This document shows, piece by piece, positions 19,088-28,618 of a stretch of DNA of 64,000 nt (positions are counted from its first letter, which is position 1; every line of letters begins with the position of its first letter). The position numbers were made by a program, and so were the translations under genes. Below the pieces are notes generated by a model. That model did not search any database. It was not told the DNA's origin and saw nothing but the letters and a program-made list of their open reading frames with translations. The DNA comes from Paraclostridium tenue. GTDB taxonomy: Bacteria > Bacillota > Clostridia > Peptostreptococcales > Peptostreptococcaceae. The stretch spans positions 1,018,823 to 1,082,822 of the forward strand of contig NZ_JADPFO010000001.1 in assembly GCF_015668515.1 (NCBI RefSeq), given 5' to 3'.

Positions 19088-20272
19088 TTATCCAAATAAA
19101 CTTAATAGTATACCTGCTGCAACAGCAGATCCTATAACTCCTGCTACATTAGGAGCCATAGCATGCATAAGTAAGAAGTTACTTGGATTTTCTTCTTGAG
19201 CAACCTTATGAGCAACTCTAGCTGCCATAGGTACTGCCGAAACACCTGCTCCACCTATAAGTGGATTAATTTTATCTTTAGTGAACTTATTCATTAACTT
19301 AGCACAAACTACCCCTGATCCTGTTCCTATACTAAATGCCACTATTCCAAGAGCAAATATTTTTATAGTTTGACCACTTAAAAATATTTCCGCTTCTGCT
19401 GATGCTCCAACAGATAACCCTAAAAATATAGTAACTATATTCATAAGTGCATTAGTTGCAGTATCTGATAATCTATCTGTAACTGTACATTCCTTAAGTA
19501 AATTCCCAAACATAAGAAGACCTATTAATGTAGCTGCCGATGGTAGTAATAATGATACAACAATTGTTACTACTATTGGAAATATTATTTTAACTTTTTT
19601 AGATACTGGTTTTGATTGTGTCATTACTATACTTCTTTCCTCTTTAGTTGTTAGTGCTTTCATTATTGGTGGCTGTATAATTGGAACTAATGCCATATAT
19701 GAATATGCTGCAACTGCTATAGGTGCTAATAAATGTGGAGCTAATTTTGTTGTTAAATAAATTGCAGTAGGTCCATCTGCTCCACCTATTATTCCTATAG
19801 AAGAAGCTTCAAGACCTGTAAATCCTAAAACTAATGCTCCTATAAATGTAAAAAATATACCAAATTGAGCTGCTGCTCCTAATAATATACTCTTTGGATT
19901 CGATATCATAGGTCCAAAATCGGTCATAGCTCCAACACCTAAAAATATTAGTGGTGGAAATATACCAAGCTTACATCCTTGATATAAATAATATAGTAAC
20001 CCCCCTGGAGATTTTGTCGCAATTGATCCATTAATTGAATCAGTTGTTAGCGAAAGATCACTTATTGAGGATACTGGTGTATTCATAGCACCTGCTAATG
20101 GAAGATTTGTAAGTAACATACCAAAAGCTATAGGCACTAATAGTAAAGGTTCAAATCCTTTTGCTATTGCTAAATATAATAATACACAAGCGATTAAAAT
20201 CATTACAATTTGTCGCCAGTCCATATTAACAATACCCATTGATTGAATAAAATTATTAATAACTTCTCCCAC
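19088..20272 (-). CDS. mmdB: sodium-pumping decarboxylase beta subunit (methylmalonyl-CoA decarboxylase)
   Basis: Membrane carboxybiotin decarboxylase that couples CO2 release from carboxybiotin to sodium export. Typical OadB/MmdB features are GAMTDFGPMISNP, GIIGGADGPTAIY (the conserved sodium-site region) and the C-terminal block GAGVSAVPMAARVAHKVAQEENPSNFLLMHAMAPNVAGVIGS, with about 9-11 helices. GTG start after AAAAGGGGG. It ends the operon; the alpha, gamma and delta subunits lie just upstream. Confidence 0.93.
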   Translation of the reverse strand: MGEVINNFIQSMGIVNMDWRQIVMILIACVLLYLAIAKGFEPLLLVPIAFGMLLTNLPLAGAMNTPVSSISDLSLTTDSINGSIATKSPGGLLYYLYQGCKLGIFPPLIFLGVGAMTDFGPMISNPKSILLGAAAQFGIFFTFIGALVLGFTGLEASSIGIIGGADGPTAIYLTTKLAPHLLAPIAVAAYSYMALVPIIQPPIMKALTTKEERSIVMTQSKPVSKKVKIIFPIVVTIVVSLLLPSAATLIGLLMFGNLLKECTVTDRLSDTATNALMNIVTIFLGLSVGASAEAEIFLSGQTIKIFALGIVAFSIGTGSGVVCAKLMNKFTKDKINPLIGGAGVSAVPMAARVAHKVAQEENPSNFLLMHAMAPNVAGVIGSAVAAGILLSLFG

Positions 20273-20302
20273 GGGTAAGTCCCCCTTTTAAAATTTTCTA
20301 GT

Positions 20303-20686
20303 TTAACCTATAGTTATTAAAACATCTCCTACACTAACAGATGCTCCTTTTGATATATTAACGGATTTAACTGTTCCATCAGAATTTGCCATTATTTCAT
20401 TTTCCATCTTCATAGCTTCAAGTATAAGTAATACTTGACCTTTTTTTATATTATCTCCGACTTTAACACGAACATCATTTATAGTTCCTGGCATTGGTGC
20501 TAAAATACTTCCACCTGAAACTGCTCCTGCTTGTGGATTATGTTGTTGTTTTGGCGCTGTTTGTGGTTTTGGTTGTATTGTTTGATTATTTGCTTGAGGT
20601 CTTGTAGTTGATACTTCTATTCCTAACTCCTCAACCTCTACTTCATATGTATTTCCATTGACAGTTATATTATATTTTTTTATCAT
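20303..20686 (-). CDS. mmdC: biotin carrier subunit gamma of methylmalonyl-CoA decarboxylase
   Basis: A 127-residue biotinyl protein. The C-terminal biotinyl domain carries EAMKM with Lys93 as the predicted biotin site; an Ala/Pro/Gln-rich flexible linker (about residues 28-55) precedes it, and the N-terminal 25 residues form a small beta segment. It shuttles carboxyl groups from the alpha to the beta subunit. AGGGGG precedes the ATG; it lies between mmdD and mmdB. Confidence 0.93.
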   Translation of the reverse strand: MIKKYNITVNGNTYEVEVEELGIEVSTTRPQANNQTIQPKPQTAPKQQHNPQAGAVSGGSILAPMPGTINDVRVKVGDNIKKGQVLLILEAMKMENEIMANSDGTVKSVNISKGASVSVGDVLITIG

Positions 20687-20708
20687 AGTAAATTTCCCCC
20701 TGTTTTAC

Positions 20709-21098
20709 TTACTTAGTAGTATTTTTGGCCATTCTTTCCCAACTTGTTTTAGTATTATTACTTCTTTGTATTTTTCTAACTACTATATTATTAGTGCTAT
20801 TTCCTGTTGTTGCTGCTATTGCAGCTGTTATTACAGATACTAATTCCCCTAAATCTTCATTATTATTAACGTCTTTTATTTCATCTTCTTTCTGTTTTAT
20901 AAGTTCTATATTATCTTCTTTAACTTTTTTACTTCCATCTCTTTGTAATATAGTTATAATTAAAGCTATTACAACTAAAACAATAAAAACTACTGCCATT
21001 GAAAGTACTGCAACACTAACACCTGCTAATAACTTTTCGCCCATTGAAAGTGTTGATGAAGGATCTTTTACCGCTTCTAGTAATTGGCTAATATTCAT
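20709..21098 (-). CDS. mmdD: OadG-type delta subunit of methylmalonyl-CoA decarboxylase
   Basis: A 129-residue protein with one N-terminal membrane helix (about residues 28-52), then a charged linker and an Ala/Thr-rich stretch before a basic C-terminus (IVVRKIQRSNNTKTSWERMAKNTTK). This is the OadG/MmdD layout; the subunit holds the alpha and beta parts together. GGAAGGTGA precedes the ATG; it lies 14 nt after mmdA. Confidence 0.85.
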   Translation of the reverse strand: MNISQLLEAVKDPSSTLSMGEKLLAGVSVAVLSMAVVFIVLVVIALIITILQRDGSKKVKEDNIELIKQKEDEIKDVNNNEDLGELVSVITAAIAATTGNSTNNIVVRKIQRSNNTKTSWERMAKNTTK

Positions 21099-21112
21099 AA
21101 TTATTCACCTTC

Positions 21113-22660
21113 CTATAAAGGTATATTTCCATGCTTTTTAATCGGTCTATCTTCACGCTTTGATGCTAATGTATCTATTGCATCTGATATTCTTATTCTA
21201 GATAATGAAGGCTCTATTACATCATCTATATATCCTCTTTCAGCTGCTTTGTACGGAGTTGCAAATTCATCTGTATATTCTTTTATTTTTAATTCTCTCA
21301 TTTCTTTAGGATCTTTAGCATTTTTAATATCATTTTTAAATATTATATTAGCCGCGCCACTTGGTCCCATAACTGCAACTTCTGCAGTTGGCCATGCTAA
21401 AACCATATCTGCGCCTAAATCTTTTGAACACATCGCAAGATAAGATCCTCCATATGCTTTTCTTGTTATTAATGTTATTTTTGGTACAGTGGCTTCACTA
21501 TATGCATAAAGCATTTTAGCACCATGACGAATTATACCTCCATATTCTTGAGAAGTTCCTGGTAAAAATCCTGGAACATCTACTAAGCTAAGTATTGGTA
21601 TATTAAAGGCATCGCATGTTCTTATAAATCTTGATGATTTATCTGAAGCATTTATATCAAGTGAACCTCCCATTACTTTAGGTTGATTTGCAATTATTCC
21701 TACACTTTCACCATTTATCCTAGCAAATCCTGTTATTATATTTTGAGCAAAGAATGGTTGCACTTCATAAAAATCTCCATTATCTATTATTTCATATATT
21801 ATTTCTTTCATATCATAAGGCTTATTAGAAGCTTCAGGTATTATATTATTTAAAATGTCATTTTTTCTATTTGGATTATCTTCACACTCAACTATAGGTG
21901 CTTTTTCTGAGTTGTTTGAAGGTAGGAATGATAATAGTTTTCTTATTTGATTTATACAAGCTTCATCATTTGAAGCTATAAAGTGAGCTACTCCAGAAGT
22001 TGTATTATGAGTTGAAGCTCCTCCTAGTTCTTCAGCAGTTACTTCTTCCCCTGTAACAGTTTTAATAACTTGTGGTCCTGTTATAAACATTTGACTTGTT
22101 TGATCTACCATGTATATAAAATCAGTTAATGCCGGTGAATAAACAGCTCCCCCTGCACAAGGTCCCATTATTGCAGATATTTGTGGAACTACACCTGACG
22201 CTATTGTATTTTTATAAAATATTTCTCCGTATCCAGCTAATGCATCGACCCCCTCTTGTATTCTGGCTCCTCCTGAGTCATTAAGACCTACTACAGGTGC
22301 CCCTAGTTTTAATGCAGTATCCATAACCTTTCCGATTTTTTTAGCATGCATCTCCCCTAATGATCCTCCAAGTACTGTAAAGTCTTGAGCAAATGCACAT
22401 ACTAATCTTCCATCAACTTTTCCATATCCTGTAACTACCCCTTCTCCTGGTATTTCTTGTTTTTCCATACCAAAATTTATACATCTATGTTTAACGAAAG
22501 CATCTAGTTCTACAAAAGAATTTTCATCAAATAATTTGTTTAATCTTTCTCTTGCTGTTAATTTTCCTGATGCATGTTGTTTATCTATTCTCTTTTGTCC
22601 TCCCCCTTCTTCTATTTTTCGTCTTTTTTCATAAAGTAAATTCAATTTTTCTTGTGACAT
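21113..22660 (-). CDS. mmdA: methylmalonyl-CoA decarboxylase alpha subunit (carboxyltransferase)
   Basis: Carboxyltransferase of the acyl-CoA carboxylase fold, 515 residues. It moves the carboxyl group from methylmalonyl-CoA to biotin. Conserved blocks include [86 protein letters not shown] and [16 protein letters not shown]. Propionyl-CoA carboxylase beta is a homologue, but the adjacent beta, gamma and delta pump subunits identify the sodium-pumping decarboxylase. GGGGGTGG precedes the ATG. Confidence 0.93.
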   Translation of the reverse strand: MSQEKLNLLYEKRRKIEEGGGQKRIDKQHASGKLTARERLNKLFDENSFVELDAFVKHRCINFGMEKQEIPGEGVVTGYGKVDGRLVCAFAQDFTVLGGSLGEMHAKKIGKVMDTALKLGAPVVGLNDSGGARIQEGVDALAGYGEIFYKNTIASGVVPQISAIMGPCAGGAVYSPALTDFIYMVDQTSQMFITGPQVIKTVTGEEVTAEELGGASTHNTTSGVAHFIASNDEACINQIRKLLSFLPSNNSEKAPIVECEDNPNRKNDILNNIIPEASNKPYDMKEIIYEIIDNGDFYEVQPFFAQNIITGFARINGESVGIIANQPKVMGGSLDINASDKSSRFIRTCDAFNIPILSLVDVPGFLPGTSQEYGGIIRHGAKMLYAYSEATVPKITLITRKAYGGSYLAMCSKDLGADMVLAWPTAEVAVMGPSGAANIIFKNDIKNAKDPKEMRELKIKEYTDEFATPYKAAERGYIDDVIEPSLSRIRISDAIDTLASKREDRPIKKHGNIPL

Positions 22661-22690
22661 AAAACCACCCCCAAAGATTTTATTTTCTAG

Positions 22691-23101
22691 TTATTTTCTT
22701 TCACTTAATTCTAATAATACCCCATCAGTTCCCTTTGGATGGCAAAATGCTATTTTTGCATTTCCAGCTCCATATCTTGGCTTTTCATCGATCATTTTAT
22801 ATCCTTTCTCTTTAACATCTTCTATAGCTTTTTCTATATCATCAACTCTAACAGCTACATGCTGTATGCCTCCACGTCCACCGTTTTTAGCTATGAATTT
22901 AGCTATTGGTCCATCCTCACAAGTAGATTCTAACAACTCAAGTTCTGTATCTCCAACTGGTAAAAACGCAACTTTAACTTTTTGATCTTCAACAACTTCC
23001 GTACCTTCACATTTAAGTCCTAAAACATCTTCATAAAATTTTAAAGTTTCTTCTAAATTATTTACAGCTATTCCCACATGATCAACTCTTAATATATTCA
23101 T
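22691..23101 (-). CDS. mce: methylmalonyl-CoA epimerase
   Basis: Glyoxalase/VOC-fold epimerase of 136 residues that interconverts the R and S forms of methylmalonyl-CoA, linking the mutase product to the decarboxylase. Metal ligands are His in VDHVGIAV, Glu in ELELLES, His in [11 protein letters not shown], and Glu in LLELSE. AAGGGGG precedes the ATG. It lies between meaB and mmdA. Confidence 0.93.
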   Translation of the reverse strand: MNILRVDHVGIAVNNLEETLKFYEDVLGLKCEGTEVVEDQKVKVAFLPVGDTELELLESTCEDGPIAKFIAKNGGRGGIQHVAVRVDDIEKAIEDVKEKGYKMIDEKPRYGAGNAKIAFCHPKGTDGVLLELSERK

Positions 23102-23118
23102 ACTACTTCCCCCTTAAA

Positions 23119-24054
23119 TTATCTTGTAATTTTTTCAAATAACATATTGCTTATAGAATATGGGTCTGTTTCTTTAGTTATAGTCTTATATAATAATTCG
23201 TCAACTTCTTTTGTGTATTCTAAGTTTTTAACTAATTTATATACTTTTTTTTGTACTAATTCTTTGACCTCCATTCTATTTCTTTCTAATCTGTTTTCAT
23301 TTAATTTACTACTTTCCTCTAAAAAACTTTTATGTTTTAATATATTTTCAAAAGTCTCTTCTATTCCATCCCCACTTTCAGCTATAGCTAAACTTACAGG
23401 TGGTCTAAAATCCCAATTTTTTTTAAAATCTAGCATCATCTCTATTTCTAAAGAAGTTTTTTTCGCACCATCTTTATCAGCTTTATTTATAACAAATACA
23501 TCAGCAATCTCCATAACCCCAGCTTTTATAGCTTGTATATCATCACCTAGTCCTGGAACCATTACCATAAGTGTTGTATCTGCAGTTTTTACTATATCAA
23601 TTTCCGATTGACCTACACCTACAGTTTCTATGAATATGTAATCACATCCATAAGCATCAAGCACTTTTATGGCTGCATGAGTTGCATTTGAAAGCCCGCC
23701 TAAACTTCCTCTAGTACCCATAGATCTTATAAATACATCTTTATCTGTATTTAAATCATTCATTCTTATCCTATCTCCAAGTATAGCTCCTTTAGTAAAA
23801 GGACTAGTTGGATCTATTGCTATGATACCTACTTTTTTATTTTCTTTTCTTATTAATTTTACTAACTTATCAGTTAGAGTAGATTTACCTGCACCAGGAG
23901 GACCTGTTATACCTATAACATAAGCCCTTCCAGTGTGTTTATATATGTCTTTTAAAGCCTCTTCATATCCCGGTTGTTCATTTTCTACAATAGTGATAAG
24001 TCTAGCACAATCTCTTTTTTTACCTTCTAGTACCCTTCTCACTATATCTTTCAT
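23119..24054 (-). CDS. meaB: methylmalonyl-CoA mutase-associated GTPase MeaB
   Basis: G3E-family GTPase (311 residues) that gates cobalamin loading and protects methylmalonyl-CoA mutase. Walker A is GPPGAGKST (about residues 51-59), with AIDPTSPFTKGAILGDRIRM, the MGTRGSLGGLS switch, FIETVGVGQSE and the NKAD guanine-specificity motif. AAAAGGAG precedes the ATG; it follows the cobalamin-binding subunit directly. Confidence 0.93.
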   Translation of the reverse strand: MKDIVRRVLEGKKRDCARLITIVENEQPGYEEALKDIYKHTGRAYVIGITGPPGAGKSTLTDKLVKLIRKENKKVGIIAIDPTSPFTKGAILGDRIRMNDLNTDKDVFIRSMGTRGSLGGLSNATHAAIKVLDAYGCDYIFIETVGVGQSEIDIVKTADTTLMVMVPGLGDDIQAIKAGVMEIADVFVINKADKDGAKKTSLEIEMMLDFKKNWDFRPPVSLAIAESGDGIEETFENILKHKSFLEESSKLNENRLERNRMEVKELVQKKVYKLVKNLEYTKEVDELLYKTITKETDPYSISNMLFEKITR

Positions 24055-24066
24055 AACTTCTCCTTT

Positions 24067-24468
24067 TTAAGCTAATGCTCTTTTAAGATTTTCTTTTATA
24101 AACTCGATAGTTACTGATGTTGGAGTTCCTGGAGTAAATATTTCAGCAATTCCTTTTTCCTTTAAGTAAGGAATATCATCTTCTGGTATTACGCCTCCTC
24201 CAATTACTAATATGTCATCAGCTTCTTCATTTATTAATAATTCTACAACCTTTGGTAATAAATGATTATGAGCTCCTGATAATATACTCATAGCAACTAC
24301 ATCTACATCTTCTTGTATAGCAGCTGCTACTATTTGTTCTGGAGTTTGACGAAGTCCTGTATATATAACTTCCATACCAGCATCTCTTAATGCTCTAGCT
24401 ATTACTTTAGCACCTCTATCGTGGCCATCTAATCCAGGCTTTGCAACTAATACTCTTATTGGTCTCAT
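24067..24468 (-). CDS. methylmalonyl-CoA mutase cobalamin-binding subunit
   Basis: A stand-alone B12-binding domain of 133 residues. The DxHxxG cobalamin motif is DGHDRG (residues 14-19; His16 is the lower axial ligand), with [10 protein letters not shown] and [11 protein letters not shown] completing the fold. In many bacteria this domain is fused to the large subunit; here it is separate and lies 13 nt downstream of it. AAGGAGG precedes the ATG. Confidence 0.92.
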   Translation of the reverse strand: MRPIRVLVAKPGLDGHDRGAKVIARALRDAGMEVIYTGLRQTPEQIVAAAIQEDVDVVAMSILSGAHNHLLPKVVELLINEEADDILVIGGGVIPEDDIPYLKEKGIAEIFTPGTPTSVTIEFIKENLKRALA

Positions 24469-24481
24469 ATAAATTTCCTCC

Positions 24482-26152
24482 TTATATCATAACCGCTTGT
24501 TTGTATTCACCAAATTCTTCTCTCATAACACCACATACTTCTCCTAATGTAGCATATTCTCTTACTGCATCTAATATATATGGCATTATATTCTCATCAG
24601 AATTACAAGCTTTTCTTAAAGCTTCTAAAGTCTCTTTAACTTTATCATTATCTCTTCTTTGTTTAAGTTCTTTTATCTTTTCTTTTTGTCTTTCTCCAAC
24701 CATAGGATCAACTTTTAATAGACCTTTTGGCGCTTCTTCTTCTATTTCAAACTTGTTAACTCCAACTATTATTCTATCTTTATTTTCTATTTCTTTTTGA
24801 TATTTATATGCACTATCCATTATTTCTTGTTGTATAAATCCTTTTTCTATTGCTTGTGGAGCTCCACCTAATTCATCTATCTTTTCTATTAATCTTAAAG
24901 CTTCTTTTTCTATCTGATTAGTTAAACTTTCTACATAATAAGAACCTGCTAGTGGGTCTATGCTATCTGCTACACCGCTTTCGTGTGCTACTATTTGTTG
25001 TGTTCTAAGTGCTACTCTTACTGAATCTTCTGTTGGAAGTGCTAGTGCTTCGTCTTTTGAATTTGTGTGTAGTGATTGAGTACCTCCAAGTACTGCTGCT
25101 AATGTTTGAATTGCAACTCTAACTATGTTGTTTTCAGGCTGTTGAGCTGTTAATGTACATCCTGCTGTTTGAGTGTGGAATTTAAGTGCCCATGATTTCG
25201 GATTGGTTGATTTAAATCTTTCTTTCATAACTTTTGCCCATATTCTTCTTGCTGCTCTAAATTTAGCAACTTCTTCTAATAAATTGTTGTGTGCATTAAA
25301 GAAAAATGATAATCTTGGAGCAAAGTCATCAACATTTAAACCTGCTTGTATGGCTGCATTGACATAAGCTATACCATCAGCCAATGTAAATGCTACTTCT
25401 TGAACTGCATTAGAACCTGCTTCTCTTATATGGTAACCTGATATACTTATAGTGTTCCATTTTGGTACATTTTTCGAACAGTATTCAAATATATCAGTTA
25501 TTAATCTCATTGATGGTTTTACTGGAAATATGTAAGTACCTCTTGCTACGTATTCTTTTAATATATCATTTTGTATAGTTCCTCTTAATTTATCAGGAGT
25601 TACCCCTTGTTTTTCGGCTACTGCTATATACATAGCTAAAAGTACTGATGCTGGTGCATTTATAGTCATCGATGTTGATACCTTATCTAGTGGTATTCCA
25701 TCAAATAATATCTCCATATCTGCTAGTGAATCTATACAAACACCAACCTTTCCTACTTCACCTTCAGATATAGCATCATTTGAATCATACCCCATTTGTG
25801 TTGGAAGATCAAATGCTACTGAAAGCCCCATAGATCCTTGATCTATTAAATATTTATATCTTTTATTTGATTCTTCTGCTGTAGCAAATCCAGCATACAT
25901 TCTCATAGTCCAAAACTTACCCCTATACATAGTAGGTTGAACTCCTCTTGTAAATGGGTATTGTCCTGGATAACCTAAGTCATTTTCATAATCAAAATCT
26001 ACATCTAATGGTGTATATAATCTTTTCATCTCTTGTCCTGTATCAAATTCAAATCTTTCTTTTCTTTCTGGAAATCTAGATATAGATTTACTAACCTTAC
26101 TTTCTTCCCATTTTTCAAATCCAGCTTGAATTTCTTCTTTTTTACTAGACAT
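24482..26152 (-). CDS. methylmalonyl-CoA mutase large (catalytic) subunit
   Basis: TIM-barrel catalytic subunit (556 residues) that rearranges succinyl-CoA and methylmalonyl-CoA using adenosylcobalamin. Conserved blocks are [18 protein letters not shown] near residue 81, [70 protein letters not shown] and [19 protein letters not shown]. It lacks the C-terminal B12 domain, which is encoded by the next gene. First gene of the eight-gene operon. GGGGGA precedes the ATG. Confidence 0.93.
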   Translation of the reverse strand: MSSKKEEIQAGFEKWEESKVSKSISRFPERKERFEFDTGQEMKRLYTPLDVDFDYENDLGYPGQYPFTRGVQPTMYRGKFWTMRMYAGFATAEESNKRYKYLIDQGSMGLSVAFDLPTQMGYDSNDAISEGEVGKVGVCIDSLADMEILFDGIPLDKVSTSMTINAPASVLLAMYIAVAEKQGVTPDKLRGTIQNDILKEYVARGTYIFPVKPSMRLITDIFEYCSKNVPKWNTISISGYHIREAGSNAVQEVAFTLADGIAYVNAAIQAGLNVDDFAPRLSFFFNAHNNLLEEVAKFRAARRIWAKVMKERFKSTNPKSWALKFHTQTAGCTLTAQQPENNIVRVAIQTLAAVLGGTQSLHTNSKDEALALPTEDSVRVALRTQQIVAHESGVADSIDPLAGSYYVESLTNQIEKEALRLIEKIDELGGAPQAIEKGFIQQEIMDSAYKYQKEIENKDRIIVGVNKFEIEEEAPKGLLKVDPMVGERQKEKIKELKQRRDNDKVKETLEALRKACNSDENIMPYILDAVREYATLGEVCGVMREEFGEYKQAVMI

Positions 26153-26317
26153 TTTAAATCCCCCTATTCTTTTATCTCTAAAGTAATTTTAAAATAATTT
26201 TCATTAGAGATTCTATACATTAATTAATATAAATTTTAAAGTAAATTTATAAGCTTTTTATATATTTACTTCAAAATAACTAAAAAAATTCCCCTTTTAA
26301 ATATCTCTCCACTAAAA

Positions 26318-26346
26318 TTATTACATATATATCATATACATTGCAA
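26318..26346 (-). promoter_or_regulatory. candidate promoter of the methylmalonyl-CoA operon
   Basis: On the minus strand TTGCAA (26341-26346), a 17-bp spacer and TAATAA (26318-26323). This gives a leader of about 155 nt before the mutase gene. The match to consensus is moderate. Confidence 0.4.
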
Positions 26347-26392
26347 TCGTTTTTACCAACCTTTTACACCCTATGCATAATGGGCTTTAAAA

Positions 26393-26407
26393 TTTGAAAT
26401 TTTCAAA
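26393..26407. promoter_or_regulatory. palindrome, possible Crp/Fnr-type operator
   Basis: TTTGAAATTTTCAAA is a perfect 7-bp inverted repeat around one base. It resembles, but does not equal, the TTGAT-N4-ATCAA FNR site. Its centre is about 90 bp upstream of the predicted mutase-operon start, a distance used by Crp-family activators, and the divergent gene encodes such a protein. Confidence 0.45.
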
Positions 26408-26596
26408 ATTTAATCTTTCATACTGTTAAAATATAATTTATCAAATACTTGTTAAATCAACTTGTAAGTTATGATTTTTTACTAATTGATTTATATATCA
26501 TGCAACTATTTCTTATTTTTTTTCATTGATTACTAAAAATTTTTTTAATTATTTTTTATTCTTATTAATACTTTATTATTTAATATTCATATTCTA

Positions 26597-26626
26597 TTGA
26601 ATAAAAGTATCATCTTGATATACAAT
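26597..26626 (+). promoter_or_regulatory. candidate promoter of the Crp/Fnr regulator gene
   Basis: TTGAAT (26597-26602), 18-bp spacer, TACAAT (26621-26626), about 32 bp upstream of the ATG. Confidence 0.5.
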
Positions 26627-26658
26627 ATATCTAAAAAACTAAAATATAAGGTGATGAC

Positions 26659-27303
26659 ATGTTTAAAAATTTAACTAAAGTTGAAATATTAGATTTATTT
26701 AAAGATTCTAAATATACAATAAAAAATTATGATAAAGAAAGCATAATTGCACTTGAAGGTCATCCATGTACATCTATTGGCTTGGTGCTTAAAGGTGGTG
26801 TTGATATTAAAAGATTTTTACCTGGAGATAAAGTAATACTGATTTCATCATTTTCTGTGGGTAATTTATTTGGAGAAGTCATAACTTTTTCTGATGTAAA
26901 TATCTATCCTGCTACAGTTGTTTCTAACTCTAAAAGTGAAGTTATGTTTATAGATAAATATGATTTTATAGATTTTTGCTCTAACCATAAAGAAATATTA
27001 GTTTCTTTTTTAAATGATATAACTAATAAGATAATAGAACTTAATAAAGCTGTTAAAACTGTTTCTTTTACAAGTATTAGACAAAAAATCGCAAGTTTTT
27101 TATTGGATGAATATACATCTCAAAAAAGTAATTTTATAAAAATGCCTAAAACTAAAACAAAATTGGCTGAAAGCTTAGGCGTTCCTAGACCATCTTTATC
27201 TAGAGAATTTATTAATATGAAAAATGATAATTTAATTGAATATACTAATGATTACGTAAAGTTACTTGATATAGATAAACTTAAAAATATATTAATAGAG
27301 TAG
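26659..27303 (+). CDS. Crp/Fnr family transcriptional regulator
   Basis: A 214-residue regulator. The N-terminal cyclic-nucleotide-binding-type beta-barrel covers about residues 15-120, with a dimerisation helix (about 118-145) and a C-terminal winged helix that includes [31 protein letters not shown]. The arginine-containing cAMP-contact motif of Crp is absent and there is no N-terminal Cys cluster for an iron-sulfur centre, so the effector is unknown. It is divergent from the methylmalonyl-CoA operon, which is its most probable target. AAGGTGATG precedes the ATG. Confidence 0.85.
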   Translation: MFKNLTKVEILDLFKDSKYTIKNYDKESIIALEGHPCTSIGLVLKGGVDIKRFLPGDKVILISSFSVGNLFGEVITFSDVNIYPATVVSNSKSEVMFIDKYDFIDFCSNHKEILVSFLNDITNKIIELNKAVKTVSFTSIRQKIASFLLDEYTSQKSNFIKMPKTKTKLAESLGVPRPSLSREFINMKNDNLIEYTNDYVKLLDIDKLKNILIE

Positions 27304-27324
27304 GAAATTCCTACTCTATTTTTT
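27294..27324. terminator. bidirectional terminator
   Basis: AATAGAGTAGGAA / TTCCTACTCTATT hairpin followed by T-rich sequence, between the regulator and the convergent AlaX-like gene. It includes the regulator's stop codon. Confidence 0.8.
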
Positions 27325-28525
27325 ATTTCAATATATTTTCAATTTTCATAGATGCGTAATTTAAAACTGATTCAACATTTCCATTATCTTTTCCCCCACC
27401 TTGGGCTAAAACTTTACTTCCTCCTCCCCTTCCATCTACTAATTTTATAGAATCTTTTAATAAATCATTCATATTTAATTTGTTAAGATTTTTAGATGAT
27501 GCAAATATAAAACTTGATTTATCATCAGCTTTGACTCCCATTAAAGCTATAGTATTATCATTTTCTACTAACTTAGAAACTACTTTTGATACATATTTTA
27601 CATTTTCATTTTCATAAATCTTTCTAACTAAAGAAACTTCACCTAATTTATCTGCAGAATCTGTCATTTCCTTAACTTGATAATTAGATATTTTATCTTC
27701 TATCTTTTTATTTTTATATATGACTTCATTTAATTTATCATTTAAGCTTTGAATTCCTTTTATAGCTTCTTTATCACTACAACTTAAATATCTACATATT
27801 TCATTTAAATATCTATCTTTTTCTATGCTGTAATCTATAGCTCTTTTGCCAGCTAAATACTCTATTCTTATAGCATCTCTACACTTTTCAAATCTTTTTA
27901 TTTTTATCATTCTAAGAGATAATGTTGATCTTGGATGAACTCCACAACATGCATTTATATCTAAATCTCCTATTTTTACAACTCTTATTTGTTCATTTGT
28001 TTTAGGTAAATCTCTTCTTAATCCCATTTTTTTAAGTTCTTTTCTATCTGGAGTTAAAAATTCCACCATTATGTCCTTTTCAATTATTTCATTTGCAAAT
28101 TCTTCAGCTTTTCTTATTTGTTCTTCAGTCAACATCCCTTGTATATCTACAGTGCTAAATTCTTTTCCCAAATGAAACCCTACAGTATTTGCATTAAATA
28201 GTTTAAAAAAACATCCAGAAAGTACATGTTGTCCAAAATGTTGATTCATCCCATCTTCTCTTTTTTCCCAATCTATACTACACTTTACTTTATGTATCTT
28301 TATAGGCTTAGTTTTTGTAACATGATAAACTATACCATTTTCTTCATATACATCTATAACTTCATGATTGTCAATTTTTCCACTATCACAAAATTGTCCT
28401 CCTCCACCCGGGAAAAATGCAGTTTTATCTAATTGTATATGAAAATTTGAATCTTTTTCCTTTATATCGATTATTTCTGCTGTAAATTCCTTTATATATT
28501 GATCTTTATAATATAATTTTTCCAT
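27323..28525 (-). CDS. AlaX-like alanyl-tRNA editing hydrolase with DHHA1 domain
   Basis: Free-standing trans-editing protein that hydrolyses Ser or Gly mischarged on tRNA-Ala. The N-terminal second-additional-domain region has FFPGGGGQFCDSG, the zinc-site motif HFGQHVLSG (about residue 96) and CCGVHP. The C-terminal part (about 250-400) is a DHHA1-type domain ending VDGRGGGSKVLAQGGG. At 400 residues it is the long AlaX form. It lacks a class II synthetase core, so it is not AlaRS itself. AAAGGAG precedes the ATG. Confidence 0.87.
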   Translation of the reverse strand: MEKLYYKDQYIKEFTAEIIDIKEKDSNFHIQLDKTAFFPGGGGQFCDSGKIDNHEVIDVYEENGIVYHVTKTKPIKIHKVKCSIDWEKREDGMNQHFGQHVLSGCFFKLFNANTVGFHLGKEFSTVDIQGMLTEEQIRKAEEFANEIIEKDIMVEFLTPDRKELKKMGLRRDLPKTNEQIRVVKIGDLDINACCGVHPRSTLSLRMIKIKRFEKCRDAIRIEYLAGKRAIDYSIEKDRYLNEICRYLSCSDKEAIKGIQSLNDKLNEVIYKNKKIEDKISNYQVKEMTDSADKLGEVSLVRKIYENENVKYVSKVVSKLVENDNTIALMGVKADDKSSFIFASSKNLNKLNMNDLLKDSIKLVDGRGGGSKVLAQGGGKDNGNVESVLNYASMKIENILK

Positions 28526-28575
28526 ATTTATCTCCTTTTTCTAAAGTTAAACCATAATTTCTATCATAAGTATAA

Positions 28576-28611
28576 ACTAAAATCCACATATGTATCAATG
28601 TGGATTTTAGT
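28576..28611 (-). terminator. hairpin after the diacylglycerol-kinase-like gene
   Basis: A 14-bp perfect stem (28576-28589 with 28598-28611). It lies just past the stop of the lipid kinase gene on the minus strand; the T-run is short. Confidence 0.6.
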
Positions 28612-28618
28612 AATATAA

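Larger units (their letters stand above)
26153..26658. other. 506-bp intergenic region between the methylmalonyl-CoA operon and its divergent regulator
   Basis: No coding region, tRNA or recognisable riboswitch was found. In particular no cobalamin-riboswitch B12 box was seen before the mutase gene. The stretch holds divergent promoters and one clear palindrome, listed separately. The rest is A+T-rich sequence with short T tracts. Confidence 0.6.

Noticed and set aside
26153-26658. Cobalamin riboswitch before the methylmalonyl-CoA mutase
   Set aside because: No B12-box-like conserved stretch could be found by eye in this intergenic region, though a covariance search would be decisive.
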